A stretch of 64,000 bases of DNA from Alitta virens (Eukaryota > Annelida > Polychaeta > Phyllodocida > Nereididae): contig OW028579.1 of the NCBI GenBank assembly GCA_932294295.1, positions 7,996,370 through 8,060,369 on the forward strand. The letters run 5' to 3'. The notes under the pieces were generated by a model. It worked only from the letters and a program-made list of their open reading frames with translations. It was not told where the DNA came from and did no database searches. Below are positions 24,601-39,489 of this stretch, in pieces (the first letter of the stretch is position 1; every line of letters starts with the position of its first letter). Position numbers and translations under genes: made by a program.

Positions 24601-27600
24601 CAACAACTATAGTTTTGAAGTTGCAACTAAAACAAACTAAAAATGCATAATATCAAAGCAGTTAGTCAGAAAATGAAATAAATTAGAAGTACAGATCGAA
24701 ACTCGAGGAACACCTAATCACAAAATCGTTGACCCTTTAAAAAGGGAAGGACTCCTTAATTAACCTTATTTAAATGAAGTCACGGACATTCCAAACGTTT
24801 TGATTAGTTCCAACACTAATTGTCAAATCCTCTGCACGTGGTGTCATGACATTTAACAGTGTCAAACGCATGACAATAAGGATCAAAAATTGTGAAATGC
24901 ACCATTAAGAATTTCATTGATCTTTCAATTGTTGAAGATGACCTAATCAAGCTGAGGTCAAAAAGGGGTAATCAGACACGGTGGTAAAATGTCAACAACC
25001 AGGGTGTTTTTTTTAAAGTTATGTTTAAGTTGATAAAAATGCTCAACATTCGGAATATCAACATCCATCATAATACAGTAAGACTGCAACAGTAAATATA
25101 AAGGTACAGTATAAGGTACAGTATAACCCCAAAAATACGACTAGTACTATCTTATGGAGTCAATTCTAATTTGTTCATGTCGCATATTCTTAATTTGGAT
25201 CTTATCTATTTCAACCAATAAATAAATATGTGTTTGTAATCAGTGCTATCACACCTACTATGCATCTAAATAAATCATTAAATAAACTTTTCAAATTCAA
25301 AATGAAACAATTGACACAGTAGTATGACCTTTCATTAAAATCACGCTGTGTAAATTTAGGCTTTATGGTGAGGTGATCTTATTTGTGAGGTAACAGGGAG
25401 GTGGCCTTAAGCCAGATTCCACTCGATATCAATTCACTCAATGAACACATGAATGATCCAGCTCAGTTCAACATTCATACAAAAGCCAATGGGTTTGACA
25501 AGTACATATTGTAATTTCTATATTTCATATCCCAAAATGGAATAACGGAAAAAAAAGCACATATTTTTGGTCAATTACGACAAGTTGTCAACATTTGTTG
25601 GGCCTCATAACATCATGACACGCTTGTCACTACACAATAAACACAATCAAAAAGCAAAAACAATATGCGGCATTGTCCTGCACCATCAAAATGTCATTAT
25701 ACAAATTGTTCTGATGCCAATTTAATACAGGACCACTCGGCATGTTTTTGGCAATGTAAAGAACATCTACTGGAAATTTAATTAGAAATGTTTGTATTTC
25801 ATTTGAATCCAAATAATTCTCCTTTTTCTCTCTCATTTTAATATAGAATCTTCATAAATTGTTCTTTTTGCTAAATTTAATTTACAATTACGATTTTAGT
25901 AGATAGTCCTGAGTCGTGATGAGCTATTTGTGTGTAATTTGAATAGTTACCCAGCTGAAAATGTAACTAGTCAAATGTCTCATAAAACATTGCTAGAAAT
26001 GATCTTATTTTAGAATTATTTCAAAAAAGAAATTATAGAAACATCTCTGAAAATAAAAAGACATGTCTCAAAGGAACCTCACCGGAAAGGCACCTATTAA
26101 TTAGGACCACACATTTTAGTATTTCACACTTTCAACCTTTCCAATTATAGTTCTGCCTAATGATTAATGATTATTGAGCTTTACAAAATCTTACTTGTAT
26201 ATCAGTAGATGGAAAAAGTCACAGACATACAGATCCTAAAAAAAAAGTTACTGCCACAACCCATTGGTGAAAATTCTTCCTGTTGGCAAACTTAACAATA
26301 GAGACTGTTTAGCTAGGCCATTTGGTTCAGCAGTTTGGCTAAGTAAACGGTTAACTCCTAACTTTTCCTGTGTAATATAACTTTACTATTCTTTTCACTT
26401 AGAAATACCAGTATTGATACAAGTATATTGGAAGAGACCCTATTGGCTAGTTCAAATAGCCATCCATTTACAGGGACAAAACCAGGGATGCAGCCCAGTC
26501 AAATAGAAAGTACACTAGGCGCCATCTATGGGTTGAAGTCAACACTAGAGCTATTGAACGTCATCAAACAATAGGACTTCCTGAGAGGAGAGTGACTAAA
26601 CCATTGTTATGGGTAGAAGGAAGTTGCAAGCTCTATCGTTTCATTCCTACAGTGAAAACATCGATATTCTGAACACGATGCCCCTCTTCCTTGCCTATTG
26701 CTCACACTCTGTAGTCTGGGGTGGGACTAGCCATTAAATCAAGGGGGGGGGGTGGGTGAAACATCATTAACAGTGCATCTCTACTGATGCAACTTATAGT
26801 TAATAACACCGCTAGTAGCTTACGGAGAAGCTGTCAGTTTATTCACGTAAAAGTAAGGCCCAAGTTGAGCTTAAGATAAGATAAGATCAGATAAGATAAG
26901 ATAAGATAAGATAAGATGAGGTTAATTTAAAGTCGGATAAATTTAAGAAACACAGGCAACACCAGCACAAGAATAACATAAAGTAGTTAAATGTATATTC
27001 TTACAACGGCTAACACGTCATAGACCTGCCTACAGCCCAAAATCACTTGACTCTAGCCCTAGGTCACTGTATGTTATTCAGAGAACTTCTAGAGGAAGGA
27101 AAAGTATACGATATAAATAAGATATCCCTCAGAATAGAATAGAATAGAATCGAATAGAATGGAATATAATTGAAAGGAATAGAACCAAATAGAATAGAAT
27201 AGAATGCTTTGTGTTTTTTTTCAGCAGTACTGATTTGAACTTTAGCTTGAATTTAATATTTCTTCTCATTTTATCTAAGAAATGTCATCAACTAAAATTT
27301 CTTGAGTTCTGTTCGACAGTTTTCTTTGAACTCATAGTGAAACCTATACCTGCCCCTTGCATTATTCTATAAGCCAGTCAATTCCTTGCCCCTATTACTT
27401 AAGCATTGCTGTCAGACTGGCTTTAATTGACCAGCTGTGGTCAGCTGAGACTAGCGGCTACCTCTGAATTGCTGCTACTTATATTAAAAGCCCCTCAATA
27501 GCCAAGGACTCGAGGGGAATCATGCACAGCACTTCTGGGCATTGGCAACATCTGTACCACTTGTAAATGGTGTATTTTGATGTAAATGTTGAATACTAGT

Positions 27601-30600
27601 ACCGTCTAGCATATTTCGTTTAAGCTTTGACTAGTTTGTTACCTTTCGTGGACAACTTTGAATGATAAGAAAACACGCATTTAAGGCATTATGAAATGTT
27701 GTACTGCAGTAAAATGTACATATATACATATATCATGAGATTAATGTTACGCAATATCATGAAAGTTACGTTTAACATATTTTGTTGTCAGGAATTTGTT
27801 AGGCATGGGCATTTTACCAACATAAGACATCTGTAGTCTTCAACGTGTACGAAATACTTCGCATCCACAAAGTTCTAATGTGGCCTCTTCCTGCACACCT
27901 CCAAATCGGTGCAAGACCAGAACAGCGCAATAACTGCACCGCATGGCTGACTGCATGGCTGACTGCATTGACTGTTTTAAAGGGGTTCAAGGCTCCTTAA
28001 TTGTGAGTTAAACTATTTAGGGACATACAGAAACATGAGTATTATGACTTAATGCTGAGGTTGTCATAATAGAATGGCTGTCCTGGAGCCAAGTTTCATT
28101 ATAATTGAGCAAACCGGATGCCAGTTCAACTTCAGGTGTGACAAACCAACGAACTAAAGTAACACGATTACGATGTAAAACGAGGAAACACAATTTTCCC
28201 CTTTATATAAAGACAATCTAAGACCAACGATTGTCAGTGCAACACAAAATACAACTTTGACAGGACCACTTCGACATTAAGACCATCAACAACTACCAAA
28301 TGTATCTTTAATATTCGGCTCCACGAAAGATTGATATAAATACAACTTTGACGATACTGCAAATCATTACACGAACACAATGCGTTTATATTAAACCTTT
28401 CTTAAATTCCGGGGTACCTTTTTCTGGATGACAAATCGTCAATAAATCGCCAATAAACCTTTGGGAGGTACCCCACAACCTGATTGAGCCGTTGACTTAA
28501 AGCAATAAACAGAGTTTAATGCTCCCCAGTGACCAGGCTTGCTTTTTATCTAGAACTACTGGACTATGCAGGACTTTGAAAATAGGCGATAAGATGAATG
28601 GGACTACTACACGGTAAGGTTGTTTAGTACACTCCTGACAAGGTTATAATAGCCATCATTAACAATGGCAATGACTAGTAGATGATTGCGGCTAAATAGT
28701 TCAGGGACTAGGGCATTAGATAGCACTGTGCTCAGTACCCAAGTGAATGCAAACCAAATGTTCTAATGTGATATTATTTACACGTTTTTAAGGTCCTAAA
28801 CCTTTCACGAACACGTATGTACAAGAGTTTAAATAAATATTATTATATTCCAAAGTGTCCTTATATCGTTGATAATTCAGCATAGGTCTACATTTTTAAT
28901 CTCCTTACAATTATACAACGCTCCTAATTTTCAAAATATCCATGAATCTCCCTCTATTTTTCACCATTTACGAGGTGATAAAAGCCTCTACAAGAAGGCA
29001 AATTCTCGTTTTCTTGCAGCAGAAACTGCAATTTTGATATAATATTACGTGTCCGGGCTTCTAACTGTGCAAATACGGTCACTGAAAAGTTGGCGAAGGA
29101 GACGCATCATTCCCGCAGTGTGAACAAAAACATACAGAGGAACCTCGCCATTTCGACCACAATTTTTCCATAACTTGCTGCGCATTACAGGAATGAAGAG
29201 CATATTTGAAGTCCGACTGGCCATAACTGAAAACCTGTACAGAATGGTCATCCGTTACAGATAGACGAACACTTTCATTCTCGGATGGAATTTGAATAGT
29301 TTTCCTTTTCAAATAAACTTAAACAATCACTAGGACCAGTGTCCAGCGGCCACCCATGTTTTCTTCAAAGCTTTAAGCGGACAAAGAGATCGGATGAACA
29401 GTCCAGAAATTATTGGTTTCATGTCATGATCTTATTATAGAGACTGCATGTCTTAGGACATGGCCCCGCTGTAGCAAGATTAGGCTAGCCAGTGTGAGGA
29501 AATATCGGCAACAACTTTGAGGAGTGAGTCACAGAATAAAGAAAGCACCAACCTATATTTGTCTGGTAAGGCTTGGAGGGAGGGGAGAAGCCTCTTGTCC
29601 CGTTGATGGCAACAGAAGCCACTCTCCATTGGAACCACCGTCCTGCTCCCACATCCCGCATCACCGATGATGTTGCTGTCGTCTGAAACGAGCAAAAAAT
29701 AGTTGTAATTTTAATCATACTAATTAATGCAAGTATAGTGAAAATGCTGAATGAATAGTTAATGAATTGCGAAATTAGAATATTACTTTCGAAATGTATG
29801 ATAGTCTTGTATTGTTTCTGTCTTAAGCCTGATCAGCTTAAATGACCAACTGTCAGACGCTGATGTAATGACATGACAGGCTAGGATTCCACACCATGTA
29901 GGGTCTTTTCCTTGCATACTATCACAGAGAGAGCCGGACGATAAATGATAAATTACCAAGCCACATATCAATTAAGGTAATAAAATCCCAATCCAATATA
30001 TTTACTTCTCACTAGAATTGAGCTCAATTTGACCTTAAATTAGAGGTTTTCAAATACTGGCTGCAAAGAGCTACCAAGAAAGAAAGATGGTCCAGAAACT
30101 CCATAGTAAGACCAGGTTTTACTCTGGAGTTTCTATTATTATGTCTTTATACTGCACTTTGATATATCGCCAGATGCTACTCTACATTCCATTGTATACA
30201 TCTATGGCTAACAACTGCGCCTTGTTGAACACCACTTATTGTGGTGACCACCTGATAAGCATCATTTTGACATCGCCATATTTCGAGGGCAACATCAAAG
30301 AGCTTCGGTGTCAAGAACATACGTTGTAGCAGTTTGGAACACTGGAGTTATGTGACAATTTCCTGGTATCTATGATGTTGTGGCATCCAGTACAATGGGA
30401 CCACCACAACAGCACCACTGCAACAGCACTATTACAACAGCACCATTTCAGTGTTCTGCTTGATACATTATCTAAGGTCTTTAACCTTTACAGCTAAAAT
30501 GAAGCTCCTTAAAGCTCCTAAAATGGTCTCATAATGCTAAAAAGAGATCAGAGAGTCTCCATACAAATAGCAGTAGCATAAGGGCTATCAGCAAAGCAAT

Positions 30601-33600
30601 AAGCTGCCATAATTTACGAAGATCAGTAGGACAGTGAGCTATCAGCAAGCAATAACTCGCAGAAAAGTCAGAGGGATCACTTCGGCCCCTAACTGCCACA
30701 CATTTCCAAAGGTCTTTAATAGTGACGTATGGGGGTTTAGATGCATTCTGGGTAGGCCCCTCCTAACATCAATGATATCCCATCGTCCTTTGCATAACGA
30801 TGAGGCATTATGGGATAGCACGGAAACTGGACATCGCAGATAAACAGCCCCTTTCAGCTAGCTTTGCACCCCTTCCACATGATGGGTGTTTATGATCATG
30901 TAAAAAGTCATGTAAACAAGCATGTAACATTTGTAGAATGCCACGCTTCAACTATTTGTCATTTCATATAGTAGAAGGCAATAAGATCCGCAATATTTGA
31001 CTGCACTTGTGAGTACCTCAAATAGGACTTTTCTGTAGCAAGTGAAGAAAATGAAAATATTTCCTATTTCTACAACTTTATAAATGGTCATGTAGATGAC
31101 AAAATTTGTATTTAGAATATAAATGCTTAAAAAAATGATTTATTAACTATGTTAACCAGCAGGAGCAGAGGTCACGTGACCCACGATTATTGTAGAATTC
31201 AGCAAAATGTCAATCTCGAGCCTGTGCAAAGGGTACCCTTGGAGTTTATCTTTGCGCAAGATTCTCGCACGGCAAGGCAAACATCATGAGGAGCGTGGTC
31301 GATTCGAAAAGTTGAAGTAATGTGACACATTTCAGCCAGAATTTGTCATTTTAGATGACTGGCACCAGCATTTTAGTATGAAATCAGTGTGAATGAATTT
31401 TAAACATATTTTTTATAAGCTACACAAAAAGGCAATATCAATGGAAAAATGATCTCAAGTTCAAACCTTGCTACGTGCATTGTACTACATGTACATCATT
31501 CACATGAAATATTATCTTGCGGGAATCACCCACCGCGAAATTGTTTTAATCTCTTACAATATAAATTCGCACAAACAGAAATAGAGCTAATAAAAGTGAA
31601 TTAGAGTCTGACCGTTACACTAAACACAGAGTTCTATGACTTGATCACCCTTGCGAGTTCCTCTACAAGCACCCAGTTACGTGAATACACTGAACCACCC
31701 CGAATAGCCATGAATGGATATGAATCACCCTCAGTTGACCAAGTGAATAAGTTGGGGTGAAATCTCTGCAGTCATGACACTAGAATTATCATGACAAAAG
31801 CCATTGGCGGGGTATTCATCACCAGAGAAAAGCTCGTGCTACTCAGATCGACTCCTAGCATAAAGCTGAGGGTTCGCTGCAGACTGATAATGTTTTTATT
31901 CCCGTCACTCTATGACAAGCGGAATGAAAAATACCCCCTTAAAATCACAAACACGCATAACTTCTTGTATGAGTGTTGAGAAAAGGTCTTTGATCTCATT
32001 CAATACCTTATTCAATATTACTCAATCTCATTGATATCTATTCAAGTTTGTGTAAGAAGTGAAAAGTTAGGTCCAGTGATACCCTGATCTCAAATAAAGG
32101 TTTTTAATCACTGTAATGGATGGGCTATAAAAGCATTAGGGTTGTGTCATCTCAAACAGAATTATCTGTAATTATGTGTATGTTAATATTTTAGAGCTTA
32201 GTTAATGGTTCCAGTCGTTTTCATATTACACAGATGATTCATAATACACATAAACACAAAAGTTATATTTCCAAAAAAGAAAGGCTAGCACGGTAATTAG
32301 GTTGATCTCCCACATTGCTCTGCGTGTACATCAGGAAACCACCAAAGCTCAATCTCACACTCAGTACTTTCAATATCGAAGAAAACTACGATGTACTTTC
32401 ATAATCAAAAAATGGCAACGAGATTGAAAGAGATCCACACATATTTCAACATTTCTCAATTTAGTCTTTGCTTTAATGTATATAGACCCGCCTGCCTGGT
32501 CAGCAATTCCTGGAGTATATTGGCCCAGGACCAGTTAGCCATAAGCTGTCAAAACGTAACAGGCCCTGGCAACCTTGGGTGAAGCTATCACCAGGGGCAA
32601 ATGTGTCTATGTCAGTGAAGGCAAGGGGCCATCAGAACAGTATGCAAATGTGTGACCTAATTGAATCGCCCTGCCATATACCTTCTTGCAAATGCTGTTA
32701 GGCTGTTATGAGCTTCATGAGCTAATCTTGTAGGCAGACGCGAGGCATCAAAATACATGAGGTGGTTATTCAGGCCAGCCCTGTGCCTCCATTGGGTTGT
32801 CACAGCAGCTAACTCACAAGTTGATAAGCGAGCTGAGGTTCTATATGGCCTACGCCAATGAATGAATGCATGGCTGGGAATTTCGACACAGGAGCATTAT
32901 GATTTACTGCAGCTACTACATATAGATGTGGACCTTTTTTCCCTAATTTTATATATGTGGCACCTGTAGCAACAGGACTCATAATGCGGAAATTGACAAC
33001 TGTACGTACAAGTGCATGTATTAAGTTTGCCAAATTAACCTAATCCTTAACCTTTAAGGGCATGAGTCAAATTTAGCGTAAAAAGATGAGATAGAGTGAG
33101 CACATCTTTAAAGTACCTAGTTAATAGGACAAACATCTTAATCTTCTAATAAGAATCACTGGATGTCATATTGTCCTCGTCTTGACCATACACGGTGCTA
33201 ATTCCACTGGTTTTAATGCCTATGCGGTCTTGACAGACAAGTAAAGTATACCAGTAATAATACACCTAGTCCAAAATTTAGGGGTCTCAAATTAATGGTG
33301 AGGTGGTCTTAACAGAGAGGTAGTTCTTGTAATCCATTCTACTCCCAAAATAATAATCACTATATTCACTAAATTGATCAACCAAATTACCTATCACTGC
33401 GGGTTGAAGGACTTCGAAAATGTATACAAATCATACAAAAATAGCTAGAGACCTGACATACATTCCAACCTGATAAATACACCTAAGTCCTTGGAGAGTA
33501 AAGTTTGGGGCAGGCAGCTTATCAGCAACGAGATTTCCTCAGATGTGTGTGATGCGGCTGCTGATGCAGTTGTTGGATGATGCTGCCAATGTCCCAGCAA

Positions 33601-36600
33601 CAAAGGTTCATCTCATCAATGACTTGAAACAGCATGATACGTATGCTTAAGTTATTACGTTACTGTGCATTGTGTCACATATCATGATAAACAGTGTTGA
33701 GCAACTTCTACCAAATTGAGCAATAATGAAAAGCTGGCTAAAAACATAACAGTTAGATCATACCAACAGACTGCAACAGTTGAAGTGTTTCAGAGAGGTT
33801 GTAGAGTGGCACTTGCATTGCCTTGCAATGTAGTCCACAATAAACCCGCAGTACGAGATATAATTGAGAAGCACTAAAAAACCAAGGCCCTTGACTTTCC
33901 TTTTGGCCGATTCTTTTCCACTACCAGGAATTATAGCAACAAAAGTGACCAATAAAATGAGGAAAATAAATGCTTTCAGATTGTATATTTTTGCAGTGTA
34001 CTATGTGCCCTGTGATATGTCATTCATACAATCTATAACTTGAGGATATACAGCTGTATCTCAAGGATAACAGGAAAACCAGCACATTCTGGATATAACA
34101 TTAATATTTCTTATTGTGACATGTCCACATGCTGACATCTAACAACCATGTGTGTTAGATGTAACACTATATTATGATGACACTCTCACCAGTCCATCAT
34201 CACACCTCGTGACATTGCATCTGTAGTTATTACATTGTGTCCCTGGCCCCACCCCAAGGGCTACAGAGACAGCAGAAAGAGCAGGGTGCCATGCTACTGT
34301 CATGCTGCTGTGATGCTGCTGATGCTGCTGATGCTGCTGATGCTGCTGATGCTGCTGATGCTGCTGATGCTGCTGATGCTGCTGATGCTGCTGGGTGATC
34401 AAGATGATCCAGAGGATGATGCAGCTGCCATCAACTGCTGTTTCCTCATCCTTGATGCTCCGAGCATTAGCAAGCCAAAGGATGCAAGCATTACATGGAG
34501 TCAACTTCGCAAATTGTAAGAGGAGGATGTGTGTTCTTTTTCTTGTCTTTCTTTTTTTTATGATGTTCTAAACGCTAGCTAACTAAGATGTATTTTCAAG
34601 ATCTGCAGTTATCTGCAGTCTGTTTGGACAAGCTATTGTCACATAGGGAGATTCATAAAGATCATAAGAATTGGGACAGTGAAGTCCTTCAAAACAGTTA
34701 CTAGGCACTGAGATGAAAGACAGGATTGGGTCCATATAAATGTGTGGGGGCTTTTTTTTAGAGAGGTATCTTTCTGCGTGCAACCATTGTCTCATTTAAA
34801 ATAATCTCTCCTTCAAATGACCTCCAGCTGAGATGTAACTATTAAAGAGAGAGCGCTTTGAACACAATGCTTCTGCAGAAGGAGAGCTACACTCAACAAC
34901 AAAAAACAACCAACAAATCCGTTCTTTTATCCTCACATCCATCAAGATTTTGGTGATATCAGCCTCGTCATTAGTTCACCTTATAACTACATCTGATTGA
35001 ATTAACCATTTTGGATGGTTTGATGGTTCAATTCTCCAATCAGATGGTACAAGCCCACCAAAATCTTGGTTATTGCTTTAACCAAAAATCCTGGTTGACC
35101 ACATACGTATGTATATGGTAAAAAAGGTTAATAAGAAAATAAATAAAAATTATAATCTGTTTAGGTAGTGTATTGTATGCCTCAAACCACCCAACTTCCT
35201 GTAGCTGCTATTCTCCTTCTTGATTTCTGCATCTGCATCAGCCATCCACAGGTGCTGCTGTGGGTACTCCAACGAGTAGCCTGTGCAGCTGTATCAACCC
35301 CTGACCCTTAACCCTAGCCCAGTCCACTCAGTCTACCCTTAGGTCTACCCTTCAGTCCGTGGGGGTAATTGACACAGGATTAACACCCCCCAAAAAGAAG
35401 CATGGCGCCCCTGGCAGATGCTTTCCTTGCAGCTGTGGATTACCCCATGTGGCCACACATCGACCCCCGGCAAACACAGAAATGTTTAATGTTTAAACTA
35501 TGATCATTTATTTATCTCAGATAGGATTCAGTCATTTGACTGTGCTCTTAATCTTTACAGTGTGACAGTGACTAGTGACCTCAGAGCCCACTTAAGTTAT
35601 TTTTTAGACCACCAGCTACACGAATGTGTCATAATGATGAAGGTGAGAGGAGTGAAATGAGGATCAGGTAATCTCATGGAGGAAATAGAACTTTCTTGTC
35701 AATAAAATGTATAACATCGCCCGTATCTGTCTTTCCGTTTGTCTTCGATGTCGTAGATGGTAAAAATGTCTCTCAGATTCTGTCTCCAACTTTAATACAT
35801 GAAGATGATTTGTTGAGAGTAAAATGTGAAATAATTGTCGACAGAAACGTTTGATCGACTACATGTTCTGAGTCGTGCCCTATGTAGTTGCTAACAAAGG
35901 CCCCACCGTCTTGACACCCCAAAATCAAATATCACATGCATGATATAACATGAATCATTGAATCCTATCAACATATAGAATGCTACTGGAAATCTCTTAA
36001 GGAAAAGTAGCAATTCTGCACAACAAACATCAGACATTAGTTGATGCAACATTACATTATTACAATTCATGTGAGGAGTTCCCTGTGGTTATTATGCTTT
36101 AATTTTCTCATGGGGTTCCATTTCCTTTTACTAAACTTCCTCTCTTCCTTTTTCACCCTCCCTCTTTTCTTTTTTTCCTTCTTTTTTAACCCTCTCTATA
36201 ATTGCCAATATGAGCCCCCCTCTGCATGTCTGTTCACCCCTGGACCAGCCCTGATTGACCATTGAGAGAGAATTAGCCCCCAGGGAAGGGGTGCCACTCA
36301 TACCCCAACATTGACAGGGCCTTGATCCCTTATTTCCCCCACCCTGTCCTACCCCCCGTACCCCCTCAAGGGCACAGTACCCCAAGGCGTCATGCGTCAT
36401 GTTCCACGCTCTTTAGCGCGTCAACGCAACGTCCCGGGCGTCGCCACGACGTAAATTATTGCCTTATAATCATGTAACCTCACAAAAATGTGACAGCGAA
36501 TGATTTTTTGATACCGTCTTCATGGTATAACAATTTCCGGTACCAATCAAAGAATTAAAGAACTACAATAAGGTTAAACGGGTCAATAGTAGGATATTGT

Positions 36601-39454
36601 GAATAAAGTACTTTTTTGCCTGACTGGAAAGTCACTGTAACATCCAGTCAATCGTTATTAGCTTAAACCATGCACCACTGAACAAATCTTTCTGCAACAA
36701 ACAGATTACTCTAATCTTTCCGAAACTTCTCTTACCATAATTAGCCCTAAATTGTCAATCGTTTACTTCAATTTTATCAAATTTGCAACGTGGTGAGCAT
36801 TCTTTCTACCATGTCATCATTATGTCTGCCTCAAACCGCTGATCATAACTTGTATAAGACATCTACCAGTAGCACGTGTACCCTGTGGGGTACCCTATGG
36901 GGTACAGGTAGCCCTAACAGAGGGAGTGTTTTTTTTCATCCGTATTGTATCCTACCATATCTTCATAAGTATATGTATAGGCCTAACAATTAAAGAAGGG
37001 AGCATCAGACCTAATTAGGCTGTATGCAACCACGGAACACAAGACATTTGACATTAGCAATAATGAGCAACTCATTTGCCCTCTTTTTAGTCCTTTCCAC
37101 TCGTATTTGAATAAATTGGAGGTTGACATCCAATTTCTGCTGCATGCAATCAAGTTAATTCCCTTCAGAAGTATTGGAACTGGACACTTGAATTTCCATA
37201 TGAAAAGAACCTGGTCTGAAAGGCCTGATTGTTGCTGATCACTTCTCAGCAGGCCGCTTGGGGGCAATAAGTGTGAAAAAATCACCAGAGGTCGTGTCAT
37301 TCACCTTGGCCTGACCTTGGGTCAAGTGTCAAGGTCAAGCATCATCTTTCGCACCATTGTCTGGGGCAGAAATTCCCCTGATTATGCAAGGACAAAGGGC
37401 ATTATGTAGACCATTATTTAGGCCAGTGAGCTCCTAATCTTACCTCACCAGGCTGGCCCTTTAAACTGGGGGACTATGGTGAGGCAGAATTTCAGCCCTT
37501 AGTCACTTCCAGGCCATGATTTGTACTGGTGCTAATCTGTGTACTGTCCATGTTGACAGAGTGTGTCACGACTATGGTGACTGGGTCTTCATAAGGGATT
37601 AATAATATCAATGCATTTGCAGGGGTGCCATTGATACATTGTGCAAAGCACACAAGAAAGGGCTATTGGCAGTCTGCTGGGCATTCCCACAGAGATACAG
37701 TACTTGAGATAAGCTCATATCTAAACATAGTAGTAGTAGTAGTAGTAGTAGTAGTAGAAGTAGTTGAGTAAAAACTATGTTTTTGATGATAATGTTCTAC
37801 CACATAGCAATTAGCAAGAAATTACACCTCATACAAATAATTATGCATAAAATAAATCAATTCGAACTCACCTGTGCCACTTGGATCCATTCAGTTGAAT
37901 GATGAACACTGTGGTGTTTGCCAATATTGTATCTCTCTTGCACCATGTAAAGTATAGGAAATGATGCGTTTGATTCCACTGCTTTCCATTTTAGTTCAAT
38001 TACTCCCGCTTTGCCTCTTTCTCGCAAAGAGGGGGTTTCTGGAATCTCTGGCACACCTGAACAATTACAAACAGAGGATTTTATTATGGGATAATGAATT
38101 TTTGTTACTTGGATTACGATTAGGTTTTGAGCTGAAGTATTGACAAATATTGGAGAACCAATACCCCAAAGACCATGCCAGATTTGGTCAACATCGCTCC
38201 AACGTTGGCCATCAGTGGCCATTGTGAGGCTGATGTGGAGACGATGAGACGGGTGGGTATTTCTTTTGAGTAGATTTCATTAAAATCCTATTGCTATTAT
38301 ATATGGAATTTTTTTGTGTGTTGCATTATATATAACTATGTTTTTCAACTTTTTAATATAATATGGTCCAAATTCATTTCTCAAGCTGTTGCATATTGTG
38401 CAGTAATTAGCACAAAATCCAAAATCTCCCAGATGTTAGATTTCAAACCAAAACTCACCAATGAAATCGTTATGCGGAAGAACACAGGTGGAGCCACAGG
38501 TTCTGTTGCAACACTTCAAGAGGGAGTCGCAGTCGGCGTCTGAATTGCAGACGTCAAAACATTTCTGGCCAAAATTGCTGACGTCATCATCACTTGGGCA
38601 GGACCCTGGACGGGACTTCTCTAAAATCCACAGGAAGTTGCAGCTCTCTGCACAGGCTGGTTCCGTTTCCTGTTGAAAAGTAACACAAAATATATACTAC
38701 ATCATAACATCAATTATCCAGGGCAGACGTAATGAAGAAATGAATAAACAGTGAATATCAGTCACAATTTCTAAAGAGCAAACATAATGATGACGCGATG
38801 AGATTACGAGTCTGCAATCCGGTTATATAAAAAACTAAATCACTCTTCAGACACCTTAGTTCAAACCTTGGATGGATGAACAGAGATCTCTGTTCATCTA
38901 AGGTCCAAACCATACTAGTGGGATCTCGCTATAAATACAATGGTAAGAGTACACTTGAGTCCGGCAATGAGTAAATGTGTATATATTCTTAATGGTGTGG
39001 TGGTCTGAATAATGAGGTGGTTCTACTGTAATCATATCATCCACAAATTCGGGAAATTATTTCGTTTGTTTCCTTGACATATTTCGTCAGTACAATCTTG
39101 GATGAAATCCAATTTATCCGAGGTACAACTTTCAACATTTCAGACAGACCTCCAATTTAGACAAAATACAAGTACTCTTATATGACAGCAAAATGGAAAT
39201 ATTTACATGCAAACACCATGTATCAGGTCTTGCAGGAGAACCTAGTGAAATCAATATGTTCTTTATGAAATGTATATGTAAACAGACGGGCGTATTTACT
39301 TAGAAAATATGCAGACACTGTACCGGGCAAGTATTAAACTACTTTGGTGCTTCCAGACAGTGTTGATTACTACTAAAAGATATAGCTGAGGCCTTAGAAT
39401 TCTATTGCAATTGTTCAAAGATTAGAATAAAATAGAATTCAATGCTCGTCGGAT

Positions 39455-39489
<35 letters not shown>

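Larger units (their letters stand above)
23418..29552 (-). other. ANOS1: Intron 6 of anosmin-1 (6.1 kb)
   Basis: No exon supported. It begins (right side) with AT-rich sequence and holds pentanucleotide repeats near 26.9 and 27.15 kb, a short poly-G near 26.74 kb, a pogo-like repeat piece near 25.35-25.42 kb and a tRNA-like sequence at 23.46 kb. Confidence 0.7.
29683..37871 (-). other. ANOS1: Intron 5 of anosmin-1 (8.2 kb)
   Basis: No exon supported. It holds part of a SINE (29.8 kb), a pogo-like repeat piece (33.24-33.35 kb), a CTGCTGATG minisatellite (34.31-34.39 kb), a nested inverted repeat (34.94-35.07 kb) and a short AGT run (37.73 kb). A GC-richer patch lies near 36.3-36.45 kb. Confidence 0.7.

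Noticed and set aside
34172..34519. QHQ-repeat frame on minus and LML-repeat frame on plus
   Set aside because: Nine-base repeat within intron 5. Neither frame has flanking splice sites or conserved sequence.
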